A stretch of DNA of 58,682 nucleotides from Candidatus Aminicenantota bacterium (GCA_026393835.1 JAPKZK010000065.1:1-58682); one strand, 5' to 3'; counted from the first letter of the stretch, positions 35,589-44,903 are shown. Notes: a model not told the origin generated them from the letters alone. Program-made: numbers and translations.

Positions 35589-36401
35589 ATGACGGGACTC
35601 CCCGATATTCCAGGTTATAATATCATCACTTTACTGAGTAAAGGCGGTATCGCACGGGTATACCTCGGCATCCAGGAAAAATTAAACCGGCAAGTGGCCA
35701 TTAAAATCCTAAAACCCTTTTTCCTGAAAGATTCGGATACGGCCGAGCGTTTTAAAAGAGAAGCAAAAACCGCTGCCGTGCTGACCCATTCCAATATCGT
35801 CCAGATTTACGACACCGGCGTAATCGGCGAATACCACTACATTGTCATGGAGTACCTGGAAGAATCCCTGGCAGAACGCATGGAACGGGAACTGGACGGC
35901 AAAATGAAACCCGGCATCGCATTGAGCATTATCGAAGAACTTATCAAAGCCCTGGACTATGCCCATTTCCGGGGAGTTTACCACCGCGACCTAAAGCCCG
36001 AGAATATCATGTTCAGGCATGACAGCACCCCGGTGCTGGTGGATTTCGGCATTGCCCGCGTCTATGACTCCGCCCCACGCTTAACCGGGAGCGAAGTACT
36101 CCTCGGCACCGTTTATTATATGAGCCCGGAACAATGCAGGGGGGAAGTAGATGTAGACGGGCGCTCCGATATCTATTCCCTGGGCGTGGTTCTCTACGAA
36201 ATGCTCACCGGCAAGCTGCCTTACAGTGGGAATGGCATTATTGCAATCCTCAAGCAACACAGCGAAGCGTCCGTGCCCAGGTTCCCCCGGGATTTAAGCC
36301 GCTATCAACCCCTAATCGACAAAATGATGGCCAAAGATAAACATGATCGCATCTCCAGCGCCCCGGAATTCGCCAGCCTGCTGGATAGCATCAGGCAATA
36401 A
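35589..36401 (+). CDS. Soluble PknB-like Ser/Thr kinase
   Basis: A 270-aa kinase domain with nothing after it. Key elements are present: LSKGGIARVYLG loop, VAIKILKP, HRDLKPEN, VDFGIARVYD, YYMSPEQC. It is a paralogue of the upstream kinase but lacks the linker, membrane helix and outer domain. Targets are unknown. Confidence 0.92.
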   Translation: MTGLPDIPGYNIITLLSKGGIARVYLGIQEKLNRQVAIKILKPFFLKDSDTAERFKREAKTAAVLTHSNIVQIYDTGVIGEYHYIVMEYLEESLAERMERELDGKMKPGIALSIIEELIKALDYAHFRGVYHRDLKPENIMFRHDSTPVLVDFGIARVYDSAPRLTGSEVLLGTVYYMSPEQCRGEVDVDGRSDIYSLGVVLYEMLTGKLPYSGNGIIAILKQHSEASVPRFPRDLSRYQPLIDKMMAKDKHDRISSAPEFASLLDSIRQ

Positions 36402-36420
36402 GCGATAATGCCTCCGGCGG

Positions 36421-36450
36421 CCAGAAACCTTTTTGAAAAAAGGTTTCTGG
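36421..36450. terminator. Strong hairpin after the kinase pair
   Basis: CCAGAAACCTTTTT-G-AAAAAAGGTTTCTGG, a 14-bp perfect stem preceded by CCTCCGGCGG and followed by ACTTCCCAAAACTTTTAG. It can stop transcription, and the flanking words match a palindromic repeat I recall from other bacteria, so it may be a mobile repeat used as a terminator. Confidence 0.7.
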
Positions 36451-36564
36451 ACTTCCCAAAACTTTTAGTTTTGATATTTACTTTATCGGGAGATTCTGAT
36501 ATAAATAGTAACTACAATTAAAAATCATTCAAGAGATTCTAATTGAAAAGGATAAAAAAAAACC

Positions 36565-39378
36565 ATGAAGAATATAATTATTAAAGGCGCCAGGGAACAT
36601 AATTTGCAAAACATCAACGTCCGGTTGCCCAGAGATAAATTCATCGTCATCACCGGCCTCTCCGGCAGCGGGAAATCCACCCTGGCTTTCGATACACTCT
36701 ACGCCGAAGGCCAACGCCGTTACGTGGAATCCCTTTCCGCCTACGCCCGCCAATTCCTGGAGCTCATGCATAAACCCGACGTGGACAGCATCGAAGGCCT
36801 ATCGCCGGCCATCTCCATCGAACAAAGAACCACCAGCAAAAACCCCCGCAGTACCGTGGGCACAGTGACGGAAATCTACGACTACCTGCGGCTGCTGTTT
36901 GCCCGCATCGGCATCCCCTATTGCCCCACCCACAATATCAAAATCGAAGCCCAATCCCCCCAGCGAATCGCGGAACGAATTTCCGAAGAAATGACCGATG
37001 CCGTCACGATCCTGGCCCCCATTATCCGGCAAAAAAAAGGAACCTATGAAAAACTCATCGCCGACCTCAACAAAGAAGGCTATTCCCGCGTCAGGGTCAA
37101 TAAAACCATCTACCGCACCGATGAAAAAATCAAACTGGAACGGTATAAAAAACACGATATCGAAATCGTGATGGACCGGATCAAGACAACAGATACCTCG
37201 CGGTTGAACGAGGCCTGCGAAAACGCCCTGCTGAAATCCAAAGGCCTGTTGATTGTACTGGATAAAGATAATAACGAACATATCTTTTCCTCGCAAATGA
37301 GCTGCCCCGAATGCGGCGTCGTATTCGAAGAACTCCAGCCCCGGATGTTTTCCTTTAACAGCCCTTTCGGCGCCTGCGAAACCTGCACCGGCCTGGGCAT
37401 TAAAATGGATTTCGACCCGGACCTGATCATCCCGGATAAAAACCTATGTATCGCCGACGGCGCGTTGATGATTTACCGGAACGCCGTGGACGGCTGGCGC
37501 GGCCAGTACGTCGGCGCCGTGGCCAAGCATTTCGGCTTCGACGTCTTTACGCCGCTTAAAGACCTTAAAGAAAAACAATATAATGCGCTCATGTACGGCG
37601 CACCGGATCGAATCCGGTTCAGCATGAGCATGAAAAACGGCGACGCCAGTTGGTCGCACGTGGGAGAATGGGAAGGACTGCTGCCGCAAGCGGAACGCCT
37701 GTATAAACAGACCCAGTCCGATTACCGGCGCAGGGAACTGGAAAAATACATGCGCATCTCCCCCTGCCCCGCCTGCGGCGGTAAACGACTGAAAGATAAA
37801 GTCCTGGCCGTCAAGGTCGCCGGTAAATCCATTATCGAAGTCACGGACATGTCTATAAAAAAATGCATCGAATTCTTCCACCAATTAAACCCCACCGAGA
37901 AAGAAGCCCAGATAGCCAAACAAATATTTAAAGAGATCAAAGCGCGGTTGCAGTTCCTGGATAAAGTCGGGTTGAACTATTTGACCCTTTCGCGCGGCGC
38001 CGGAACCCTATCCGGCGGCGAGGCCCAGCGCATACGGCTGGCCACCCAGATCGGCTCCAACCTGATGGGCGTGCTCTATATCCTGGATGAACCCTCCATC
38101 GGTTTGCACCAGAGCGATAACCACCGCCTGATCGACACGCTGCACCAACTGCGGGATATCGGCAATACATTGATCGTGGTGGAACATGACGAAGACACCA
38201 TCCGCAACGCAGATTACGTCGTCGATATGGGACCCGGGGCGGGACTACACGGCGGCAAAATCGTGGCCAGCGGCACCCCCAAACAGATCGAACGGAACTC
38301 CAAATCCCTCACCGGCCAGTACCTGGCCGGGAAATTATCTATCCCCGAACCCCCGGCGCTGAGGAAGCCAGACCGGTTTATTCGACTTAAAGGCTGCAAG
38401 GAAAACAACCTTAAAGCCATCGACGCCAATATTCCCATCGGCCTGCTGACCCTGGTTACGGGCGTATCGGGCAGCGGGAAATCCACGCTCATCAATGAAA
38501 TCCTCTATAAAGGAATGATGCGCAAGCTGCATGGTTCTAAAATAAGGGCCGGCGCCCATGATGAGATTCTACTGGACAGCCCCGTGGATAAAGTCATCGT
38601 CATCGACCAGAGCCCCATCGGCAAAACCCCCCGCAGCAACCCAGTCACGTATACCAAAGTATTCGACGAAATCCGCTCCATTTTCGCTGAAACCGCCGAA
38701 GCCAAAATGAAAGGATTCAAACCCGGGCGTTTCTCGTTTAATGTTAAGGGCGGCCGTTGCGAAGCCTGTTCCGGCGACGGCGTCATTAAGATCGAGATGA
38801 ATTTTCTCCCCGATGTCTACGTCGAGTGCGAAGAGTGCAAGGGAAAACGGTACAACAAAGAAACCCTGCAAATCCGTTTTAAACACAAGAACATAGCCGA
38901 AATACTGGATATGAGTGTAGAGGAGGCCCTGGAGTTGTTTCAGAATATCCCCGTTATCCGGGAGAAACTCGAAGTACTGGTCCTGGTGGGGTTGGAGTAT
39001 ATCAAGCTGGGCCAGAGTTCCACCACCCTATCCGGCGGCGAGGCGCAGCGCATCAAACTGACCCGCGAATTGTCCAAACGGTCCACCGGCCAGACCCTGT
39101 ACCTCCTGGATGAACCCACCACCGGGCTCCATTTTCACGACGTAAAAAAACTGATCAAAGTGTTGAACAATCTCGTGGATAAAGGGAATACAGTGGTAGT
39201 GATCGAGCATAACCCGGATGTCATTAAGTCGGCGGACCATATCATCGACCTGGGGCCCGAAGGGGGCGATGACGGCGGCTGGGTGGTGGCGCAGGGAACG
39301 CCCCGGCAAGTGGCGGAAAGCCGGGACAGTAAAACCGGGGCGTTTTTAAAACAAATTTTTAATAAAAACAACCAATGA
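36565..39378 (+). CDS. uvrA: Excinuclease ABC subunit A
   Basis: A 937-aa damage-recognition ATPase of nucleotide excision repair. It has two ABC modules ([20 protein letters not shown] and [11 protein letters not shown]; signatures LSGGEAQRI twice), the zinc fingers CPEC...CETC and CEACSGDG...CEECKG, and the insertion domain. Length is normal. Its stop overlaps the uvrC start by four bases, an unusual pairing since uvrC and uvrA are often apart. Confidence 0.96.
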   Translation: MKNIIIKGAREHNLQNINVRLPRDKFIVITGLSGSGKSTLAFDTLYAEGQRRYVESLSAYARQFLELMHKPDVDSIEGLSPAISIEQRTTSKNPRSTVGTVTEIYDYLRLLFARIGIPYCPTHNIKIEAQSPQRIAERISEEMTDAVTILAPIIRQKKGTYEKLIADLNKEGYSRVRVNKTIYRTDEKIKLERYKKHDIEIVMDRIKTTDTSRLNEACENALLKSKGLLIVLDKDNNEHIFSSQMSCPECGVVFEELQPRMFSFNSPFGACETCTGLGIKMDFDPDLIIPDKNLCIADGALMIYRNAVDGWRGQYVGAVAKHFGFDVFTPLKDLKEKQYNALMYGAPDRIRFSMSMKNGDASWSHVGEWEGLLPQAERLYKQTQSDYRRRELEKYMRISPCPACGGKRLKDKVLAVKVAGKSIIEVTDMSIKKCIEFFHQLNPTEKEAQIAKQIFKEIKARLQFLDKVGLNYLTLSRGAGTLSGGEAQRIRLATQIGSNLMGVLYILDEPSIGLHQSDNHRLIDTLHQLRDIGNTLIVVEHDEDTIRNADYVVDMGPGAGLHGGKIVASGTPKQIERNSKSLTGQYLAGKLSIPEPPALRKPDRFIRLKGCKENNLKAIDANIPIGLLTLVTGVSGSGKSTLINEILYKGMMRKLHGSKIRAGAHDEILLDSPVDKVIVIDQSPIGKTPRSNPVTYTKVFDEIRSIFAETAEAKMKGFKPGRFSFNVKGGRCEACSGDGVIKIEMNFLPDVYVECEECKGKRYNKETLQIRFKHKNIAEILDMSVEEALELFQNIPVIREKLEVLVLVGLEYIKLGQSSTTLSGGEAQRIKLTRELSKRSTGQTLYLLDEPTTGLHFHDVKKLIKVLNNLVDKGNTVVVIEHNPDVIKSADHIIDLGPEGGDDGGWVVAQGTPRQVAESRDSKTGAFLKQIFNKNNQ

Positions 39379-40973
39379 CCGACCACCTAAAAAAACACCG
39401 GGAAATGATCGACCTATCCGGCGTACCGGATAACCCCGGCTGTTATATCTTTTCCGACGACGCCGGCAAAGTGATCTATGTCGGGAAGGCCAAAAATCTA
39501 AAAAAGCGTGTCAAAAGCTATTTCCGGAAAAAAGAATTGGACGCCAAAACCGAAAGCCTGGTGCGCAGTATCAATGCATTAGATTTCATTGTTACCGATA
39601 CCGAAGTGGAAGCATTGGTGCTGGAGAATACCTTCATCAAAAAGCACCGGCCCAGGTACAATATTAATTTAAAGGAAGCCCAGAAATATGCCTATGTCCG
39701 GTTGACCGATGAACCGTTTCCCCGCCTGGTAGTGGCCAGGGGGGCGCGGGACCGGCAGGTCCCGGGGAAAGGTGAATTGTTCGGCCCGTTTGTTTCCGCG
39801 GCGGCCAGGGACCATATCCTGGCCGTCTTGAATAAAACCTTTAAACTGCGCACCTGCGTCCGGCTGCCCAAAAAAACCTGCCTGCGCTATCACATCCATT
39901 TGTGCCATGGGCCCTGCATCGGTCATATCGATGAAACGGCATACGCGGAAAGAATAAAACAGGCCCGGACGGTGTTGAGGGGGGGGACGCAGGAATTGAT
40001 CGAGCGAATGTCCGGGGAAATGAAGCAGGCTTCAGAGGAATTAAATTTCGAACACGCCCTGGAATTACGTGATCAAACCGGGGCGCTCAAAGGATTGAAT
40101 GAGCGGCAGAACATGGAGCGGGACCGCAAGTACAACGAGGATATTATTCATTACGTCGTTAAAAACAGTACGGTTTACCTGCTGCTTTTCAATGTGCACC
40201 GGGGAACGTTGGAGAATAAGCAGGTATTCAAATTCGAGCCCACCGGCGAGGAATATTTCGAGGAATTCCTGGCGCAGTATTATTCCGACCACGACGTCCC
40301 CGCGGAATTGATCGTCCCCCATCCGTTGGGAGAATCAGCGGTTTCATATCTAAAACTAAGGGCCGGGAAATCCGTTCATGTGACCGTACCGCGGCGGGGG
40401 GAGAAAAAGCAGTTGTTGGACCTGGTAATGAAGAATATCGAAATCACCTTTTTCGGCGATATAGAGAAACTCCGGGACCTGAAGCTCGCCTTAAAAATGC
40501 AGGAGACGCCGGAGGTCATCGAATGTTTCGATATTTCGCATATTTCCGGGACCGGGATGGTAGCGTCCATGGTGCAGTTTCGCAATGCCTTGCCGGATAA
40601 AAGCAATTACCGGCGCTATAGGATAAAAACATTGACGGGGGTGGATGATTTTGCGGCCATTGCCGAAGTGGTCAGGCGCAGGTATACGAGGTTGAAAGAA
40701 GAGGACGCCCAATTACCCGATTTAATCCTGATCGATGGCGGGATTGGGCAGTTGAATGCCGCGACGGCGGAGTTGAAAAAGCTTCGTGTGCGGATACCCA
40801 CCATATCCCTGGCCAAGAAGTTCGAGGAGATATATGTCCCTGGGGCGGATGAGCCGTTGGTACTAAGCAGGAAGAGTAAAGCGCTGCAGTTGCTGCAGCG
40901 GGTTCGCGATGAAGCGCACCGGTTTGCTATAACTTACAATCGTCTGCTGCGAAAAAAGGAATTGTTGGATTAA
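39375..40973 (+). CDS. uvrC: Excinuclease ABC subunit C without the HhH domain
   Basis: A 532-aa dual-incision nuclease. The GIY-YIG domain (GCYIF...[13 protein letters not shown]), the UvrB-binding UVR motif near 200-235, and the RNase H-like domain with [29 protein letters not shown] and [12 protein letters not shown] are all present. It stops right after the RNase H-like domain, at LLRKKELLD, where most relatives continue for 60-80 residues with the tandem helix-hairpin-helix. Either this lineage lacks it or the 3' end was lost; the downstream DNA is a repeat array. Confidence 0.93.
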   Translation: MTDHLKKHREMIDLSGVPDNPGCYIFSDDAGKVIYVGKAKNLKKRVKSYFRKKELDAKTESLVRSINALDFIVTDTEVEALVLENTFIKKHRPRYNINLKEAQKYAYVRLTDEPFPRLVVARGARDRQVPGKGELFGPFVSAAARDHILAVLNKTFKLRTCVRLPKKTCLRYHIHLCHGPCIGHIDETAYAERIKQARTVLRGGTQELIERMSGEMKQASEELNFEHALELRDQTGALKGLNERQNMERDRKYNEDIIHYVVKNSTVYLLLFNVHRGTLENKQVFKFEPTGEEYFEEFLAQYYSDHDVPAELIVPHPLGESAVSYLKLRAGKSVHVTVPRRGEKKQLLDLVMKNIEITFFGDIEKLRDLKLALKMQETPEVIECFDISHISGTGMVASMVQFRNALPDKSNYRRYRIKTLTGVDDFAAIAEVVRRRYTRLKEEDAQLPDLILIDGGIGQLNAATAELKKLRVRIPTISLAKKFEEIYVPGADEPLVLSRKSKALQLLQRVRDEAHRFAITYNRLLRKKELLD

Positions 40974-41098
40974 AAAATGCTCACGGAACACAGTAGGGTA
41001 GATTAAGCTCCAGGCAAAAATAGATCGTTGGTTGACAAAAACAGGCTGCCTCGGTACTTCGTTGATTCGCGGCAGCGACTTTGAATTTATTTGATTTG

Positions 41099-41252
41099 TA
41101 CGGGTATCCACCCCATTCTACCGGTGGATTTGCCGATTCAACCGGTTGATTCCTCATTTTAACCGGTTAATTTGTCATTCTTACCGGTTGAATTCCCATT
41201 TTAACCGGTTGATTTGTCATTTCCACCGGTTCTTTTTTTCGTCGGCGCCGGT
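41099..41252. repeat. 21-bp tandem array C with AACCGGTT core
   Basis: ACCGGT begins at 41120, 41141, 41162, 41183, 41204 and 41225, exactly 21 bases apart, with decayed units on each side (41100, 41247). Best unit: TTAACCGGTTGATTTGTCAT plus one base. The core AACCGGTT is a palindrome. It is the best conserved of the four arrays. Confidence 0.92.
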
Positions 41253-41307
41253 GACACACAATTCGTTTGACCCAAAACTTTCATTCGCCCGATATAGATT
41301 AAAAAGC

Positions 41308-41336
41308 TTGAAATGACGGAAAAAATAATGTAAAAT
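41308..41336 (+). promoter_or_regulatory. Promoter of the MNT gene, leaderless geometry
   Basis: TTGAAA (41308-41313), 17 bp, TAAAAT (41331-41336), six bases, ATG at 41343; same geometry as ftsY. Confidence 0.65.
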
Positions 41337-41342
41337 TAAAAT

Positions 41343-41699
41343 ATGGTAAGCGATCCCAATTTAAACACTGAGAATATAACGCCAGAGTTGATACAATATG
41401 TTGTACAGAAAATAGTCCGGGAAGTACAACCGGAGAAAATCATCCTTTTCGGTTCTTATGCGCGTGGGGATTTTGGCCGGGACAGTGATCTTGATTTGTT
41501 TATCGCAGTGGATGGCGGGAAAGAATCCAGCCGTTTAATCAGGCGGAAGATAGATGGGCTACTGTGGGGGCGGCGGTTTCCTATCGATTTGATTGTTCGG
41601 AATAAACAGGAGATCGAGTGGAATTTTAAAGCGAAGAATTCGTTTTACCTCCTTCATATTTTTAAGGAAGGGAAAGTGCTTTATGAAAAAAAGTGCTGA
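41343..41699 (+). CDS. MNT-type minimal nucleotidyltransferase
   Basis: A 118-aa nucleotidyltransferase-fold protein with GSYARGDFGRDSDLDLFI (GSxxRG then DxD). MNT proteins act as antitoxins that AMPylate or shield a HEPN ribonuclease toxin. The downstream HEPN frame overlaps by 17 bases, the usual arrangement, but is only a stub, so this antitoxin is probably an orphan. Confidence 0.88.
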   Translation: MVSDPNLNTENITPELIQYVVQKIVREVQPEKIILFGSYARGDFGRDSDLDLFIAVDGGKESSRLIRRKIDGLLWGRRFPIDLIVRNKQEIEWNFKAKNSFYLLHIFKEGKVLYEKKC

Positions 41700-41763
41700 A
41701 GAAATCATCCTTGTAAAAGATTGGTTAAGATTTGCAGAGGAAAAGATGCGCCGGTTGGCTTAG
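41683..41763 (+). pseudogene. HEPN toxin stub
   Basis: A 26-codon frame (MKKSAEEIILVKDWLRFAEE then KMRRLA-stop) that matches only the first helix of HEPN toxins. The Rx4-6H active site is missing and the following DNA belongs to another gene fragment. A deletion removed about 100 codons. Confidence 0.75.
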
Positions 41764-41872
41764 GCGAGTAACCCAATGGCTGGTGAAACATCGCGGATTA
41801 ATACCGATTTTTATATAACTTATCATCACAGCGATGAGATGGCGGCCAGGTGGATTGCTGCTGAGCTTAAGC

Positions 41873-41962
41873 AAGCGCTGGAATCCGGATTCCGGTAAAT
41901 GGACCGTATACGATGATGATGGAAACAATCGATTTCCTTTCCCCATGAATGACACGAATTAA
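41873..41962 (+). pseudogene. Phosphoesterase C-terminal tail, copy 1
   Basis: Encodes KRWNPDSGKWTVYDDDGNNR then FPFPMNDTN-stop. The same tail occurs at 42.4-42.5 and 43.6-43.7 kb. See copy 2 for the family assignment. Confidence 0.7.
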
Positions 41963-42028
41963 AAGAAGCCGGGACCTTCGCGGCTTATAACAATGGGCGG
42001 ATTCAGACGAATAGAAGAATTTCACAGG

Positions 42029-42057
42029 TTGAAAAATCATGAAAAATAATCTATAAT
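42029..42057 (+). promoter_or_regulatory. Promoter with leaderless geometry
   Basis: TTGAAA (42029-42034), 17 bp, TATAAT (42052-42057), six bases, ATG at 42064. The ATG opens a 23-codon basic frame (MTSPRKKLNNKSKPGKRRKK...) that runs into the next entry in another frame. Confidence 0.6.
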
Positions 42058-42122
42058 TGAAATATGACGAGCCCCAGAAAAAAGTTGAACAATAAAAGTA
42101 AGCCCGGTAAACGGAGAAAAAA

Positions 42123-42317
42123 ATGCCCTATTTAGCATCATGGGAAAGATCAGCCAGGAGAAAAGGAAAAATAGAAGGAAAATTTGAAGGAATGGAACTG
42201 AAAGCCAAAGAGACGGCCCGGAACCTTTTAGAGATGCATATCGGTATCGATAAAATTGCAAAAGCAACAGGATTAAAAAAAGAAGAGGTAAAAAAACTGG
42301 CTTCAGCTTTCAATTAA
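42123..42317 (+). pseudogene. C-terminal fragment of an Rpn/PD-(D/E)XK transposase-like protein
   Basis: A 64-codon frame after GGAGAAAAAA. MPYLASWERSARRKGKIEGK and IGIDKIAKATGLKKEEVKKL are typical of the helical tail of Rpn-type recombination nucleases and related families; the nuclease domain is absent. The 23-codon frame starting at 42064 may be the original N-terminus, joined out of frame near the A7 run at 42117-42123. Confidence 0.65.
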
Positions 42318-42330
42318 CAATAATTCCCAG

Positions 42331-42522
42331 TTGCCGCTGACTTCCACCTTAATGAAACGCTATTCCGTCATACATCTTCACGGCCATATTCACAAAACAA
42401 AAATAGAGAAAAAACAGACACAAGAATTACACGTCTGGGCCAGGCGCTGGAATCCCGATTCCGGTAAATGGACCGTATACGATGATGATGGAAACAATCG
42501 GTTTCCCATGCCCAGGAATTGA
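42331..42522 (+). pseudogene. Phosphoesterase remnant, copy 2 (keeps GHxH motif)
   Basis: The open frame includes HLHGHIHKTKIE, the metal-binding GHxH motif of calcineurin-like phosphoesterases, joined after a few residues to the tail ELHVWARRWNPDSGKW and TVYDDDGNNRFP. The N-terminal metal motifs (DxH, GDxxD, GNHD) are missing. It is an internal-deletion remnant. Confidence 0.75.
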
Positions 42523-42598
42523 AAATGAGTCACAGACAGACACACGTGTCGCGACGGACACTGACTATTAGCCGCTAAGACCGCGAAGACACGCGAAG
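42420..42598. repeat. 179-bp duplication, first copy
   Basis: About 90 percent identical to 43629-43807, including the phosphoesterase tail and the following ACACACGTGTCGCGACGGAC and CCGCTAAG-type intergenic words. The two copies flank the RhuM gene in direct orientation. Confidence 0.85.
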
Positions 42599-42683
42599 TA
42601 GGGATTGGGAACAGGCAAATTTTGGCCTCTTATCCGGTGAAAAGCAGAACGGAAATTGAAATGCTAGAAGAGACTTTTTAAAG

Positions 42684-42712
42684 TTGACATTTTTTTGGTT
42701 TTTATTTAAAAT
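42684..42712 (+). promoter_or_regulatory. Promoter of the RhuM-like gene
   Basis: TTGACA (42684-42689), 17 bp, TAAAAT (42707-42712), 44 bases before the ATG. Confidence 0.65.
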
Positions 42713-42756
42713 GAACCTTAATAAACAATTATCTATAGAGGATGAATTCATAAGTA

Positions 42757-43515
42757 ATGAGTACGGAACAAAAATCGCAAATCATTATCTACCAGGCTAA
42801 AGACGGACAAACAAAATTGGATGTCCGTTTGGAAGATGAAACCGTCTGGCTGACACTAAACCAGATGGCTGATTTATTTCAAATCGATAAATCCGGCATA
42901 AGTCGGCACCTTAAAAACATCTTTGAATCCGGCGAACTTAAGCGGGATTCAGTTGTTGCAATTTTTGCAACAACTGCCGCGGACAGTAAAACCTATCAAG
43001 TAGAATATTTCAACCTGGACGCTATTATTTCCGTAGGATACCGTGTCAACAGTATTTGCGGCACGCAATTCCGCATCTGGGCAACCCAACGAATAAAGGA
43101 ATACATAATAAAAGGTTTTACCCTGGATGATGAACGATTAAAACAAGGCGGCCAAAAGGCGCGATATTTTCAAGAGTTATTGCAGCGTATCCGCGATATA
43201 CGAAGCAGTGAACGTAATTTTTACCAGAAAGTAACCGATATCTATACCACCAGCATCGATTATCGAAACGATGATGCGATGACAAAAACCTTTTTTGCAG
43301 CGGTACAGAATAAAATGCACTATGCCGTGCATGGCCAAACCGCTGCCGAGATGATTGTAAGCCGAGCCGACAGCAGCAAACCATCGATGGGGCTGGTCAA
43401 CTTTAAGGGCAATTATATTACTCGGCAGGATGTAAAAATTGCTAAAAATTACCTTTCGGAAAAAGAGTTACATCAACATTTGATAAATATAGGGCAGAAC
43501 GAAGTAAGATTATGA
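42757..43515 (+). CDS. RhuM-family protein, C-terminally truncated
   Basis: A 252-aa RhuM/Fic-associated DNA-binding-type protein. The N-terminal segment VRLEDETVWLTLNQMADLFQ and SICGTQFRIWATQRIKEYII is characteristic. Relatives have about 330-350 residues; this one ends soon after KNYLSEKELHQH, where the C-terminal helical part should continue. The following bases contain ISDFDLAVKDLEKKGK in another frame, then a phosphoesterase tail, so the 3' end has been deleted and refilled. RhuM genes are common in genomic islands; function is unclear. Confidence 0.82.
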   Translation: MSTEQKSQIIIYQAKDGQTKLDVRLEDETVWLTLNQMADLFQIDKSGISRHLKNIFESGELKRDSVVAIFATTAADSKTYQVEYFNLDAIISVGYRVNSICGTQFRIWATQRIKEYIIKGFTLDDERLKQGGQKARYFQELLQRIRDIRSSERNFYQKVTDIYTTSIDYRNDDAMTKTFFAAVQNKMHYAVHGQTAAEMIVSRADSSKPSMGLVNFKGNYITRQDVKIAKNYLSEKELHQHLINIGQNEVRL

Positions 43516-43561
43516 TTTCTGATTTTGATCTTGCTGTGAAAGATTTGGAAAAGAAGGGAAA

Positions 43562-43731
43562 ACCTTTACGGTGAGAAAGGCAAAGAGGATATCAATACCT
43601 ATCATATTATTACCCTGGATTTTGAGAAACAAGAATTACACGTCTGGGCCAGGCGCTGGAACCCGGATTCCAGTAAATGGACCGTATACGATGATGATGG
43701 AAATAACCGGTTTCCTTTGCCCACGAATTGA
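43562..43731 (+). pseudogene. Phosphoesterase C-terminal tail, copy 3
   Basis: Frame ENLYGEKGKEDINTYHIITL, DFEKQELHVWARRWNPDSSK, then WTVYDDDGNNRFPLPTN-stop. It keeps the strand YHIITLDFEK before the tail but not the GHxH motif. Together with copies 1 and 2 it shows repeated loss of the same gene type. Confidence 0.7.
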
Positions 43732-43807
43732 AAATGAGCCACGGACGGACACACGTGTCGCGACGGACACTGACTATTAGCCGCTAAGAACGCGAAGACA
43801 CGCGAAG
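43629..43807. repeat. 179-bp duplication, second copy
   Basis: Direct-repeat partner of 42420-42598. Confidence 0.85.
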
Positions 43808-43995
43808 CAGGGGCAATTCATCATTCATCATTCCTTCTCCCCGGCCCTGCATTTTCAAAGGTACAATTTCAATATCAAAACATCCATGACTTTTCGCATA
43901 GCTTCTTGCCGGAAGATTTTTCCGTTGACTTTTAATAAGAGAGCCTTTATAATAGGCTCGTTTAATACAAATCTTTGTGCATTAAAGGAGGTCGC

Positions 43996-44262
43996 ATGCT
44001 GCAGGCTAAATATAGCGTTGACGCAAAGCAAACCCGCTTTTTGAGCAGTTATAGAGTCTACGGATTCAAGGATAAAAGCTCTATGCTGCGGGCTGCAATA
44101 GATCATTATGAGGAGGAAGTGGAACTTGAAAATCTTAAAAAATCCGCCGACTTATATTCTGAAATATATTCAGAAGATGATGATCTGAAAGAATTAACCG
44201 ATGCCGCAGTCAGTGGATGGCCTTCAAACACGACCTATCGATCATCGCCATCGGTTGGTTAG
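43996..44262 (+). CDS. MazE/RHH-type antitoxin with altered end
   Basis: An 88-aa protein started at the ATG after AAAGGAGGTCGC. MLQAKYSVDAKQTRFLSSYR and a downstream Glu-rich helix fit a ribbon-helix-helix antitoxin of PemK/MazF toxins. The natural end is probably near LTDAAVSGWP; the last 14 residues come from reading into the deleted toxin gene in the wrong frame. Confidence 0.65.
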   Translation: MLQAKYSVDAKQTRFLSSYRVYGFKDKSSMLRAAIDHYEEEVELENLKKSADLYSEIYSEDDDLKELTDAAVSGWPSNTTYRSSPSVG

Positions 44263-44338
44263 GATTCGCGGGCAATTGTCGGCTGCCAAAGTAAAAGAAA
44301 TCGATCAATCGTTACGAATTGTGTTTGGTATTAATTGA
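44216..44338 (+). pseudogene. MazF/PemK toxin remnant
   Basis: The frame DGLQTRPIDHRHRLVRIRGQ then LSAAKVKEIDQSLRIVFGIN-stop aligns with the last 40 residues of MazF-type ribonucleases (the ...IRTIDKxRLVR...LSPxKMxEVDxALR... end). The N-terminal barrel and its catalytic residues are gone; the joint falls right after the antitoxin end. Confidence 0.75.
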
Positions 44339-44435
44339 TAGCGTTAAAGCAAATTGTTTCAAACAGCCAATGATAAAGGAGCGTATTCTTTGGCTGACAA
44401 CTTCTTTTTACCCCCTGGTACTTATTAAAAAGGCG

Positions 44436-44603
44436 GGAAATCCTTGTCCCGGGCAAAATTTTCCTATGCCACAAGAGGCTAGCCTACCTAAAAAGTAGGC
44501 TGACTTACCTCAAAGGTAGGGTTTCCTTGTTTCGGACAAGGATTTCCACCAAACGAATGCCGATTTCCCCCTTGTGGCCCCTGTTTTTCGTCCGTGTCTT
44601 TGG
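44436..44603. repeat. Degenerate 21-bp tandem array D
   Basis: Cut at 21 bases from 44436 the rows align: GCTAGCCTACCTAAAAAGTA and GCTGACTTACCTCAAAGGTA are neighbours, then GGTTTCC, GATTTCC, GATTTCC and GTTTTTC start the rows at 44520, 44541, 44562 and 44583. It is the most diverged array, and its ends are uncertain. Confidence 0.6.
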
Positions 44604-44873
44604 TGCGTTCGCTTTTTCGTGGGCCTTCTTTTGTTTGTGAAGAAAAGTTTTGGCTGCCCCTTAATTTTCCGATAATTCCCGATTTTCGCAGAACAATGCG
44701 GAGGGGACAAAAGACAAATGTCAACTTTTATAAAGATTGACATCTGAGAAACATCTCTAATCAATCATTTCAAAAAAAAAGTATCAACTTTTATAAAAAC
44801 TGAACAAAAATCCGGGGTTTATACTATCATTGAGAAATGAGCTTAACTCAGATATTGAAGTAAAGGAGGAGGG

Positions 44874-44903
44874 ATGGTGATTCGAATTAGAGTGCCGCCT
44901 TAG
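44874..44903 (+). CDS. Nine-codon leader peptide
   Basis: MVIRIRVPP-stop, directly after AAAGGAGGAGGG, the strongest ribosome binding site in the region. With the hairpins downstream it looks like a regulatory leader of the secreted-protein gene at 45067. Confidence 0.45.
   Translation: MVIRIRVPP

Larger units (their letters stand above)
40974..41342. other. Intergenic stretch after uvrC
   Basis: Holds the 21-bp array C (41099-41252) and a promoter for the nucleotidyltransferase gene. The first 100 bases show no gene and no HhH coding remnant that I could recognise. Confidence 0.6.

Noticed and set aside
41099..41252. CRISPR array
   Set aside because: Units are 21 bases with no separate spacers, and no cas gene is present.
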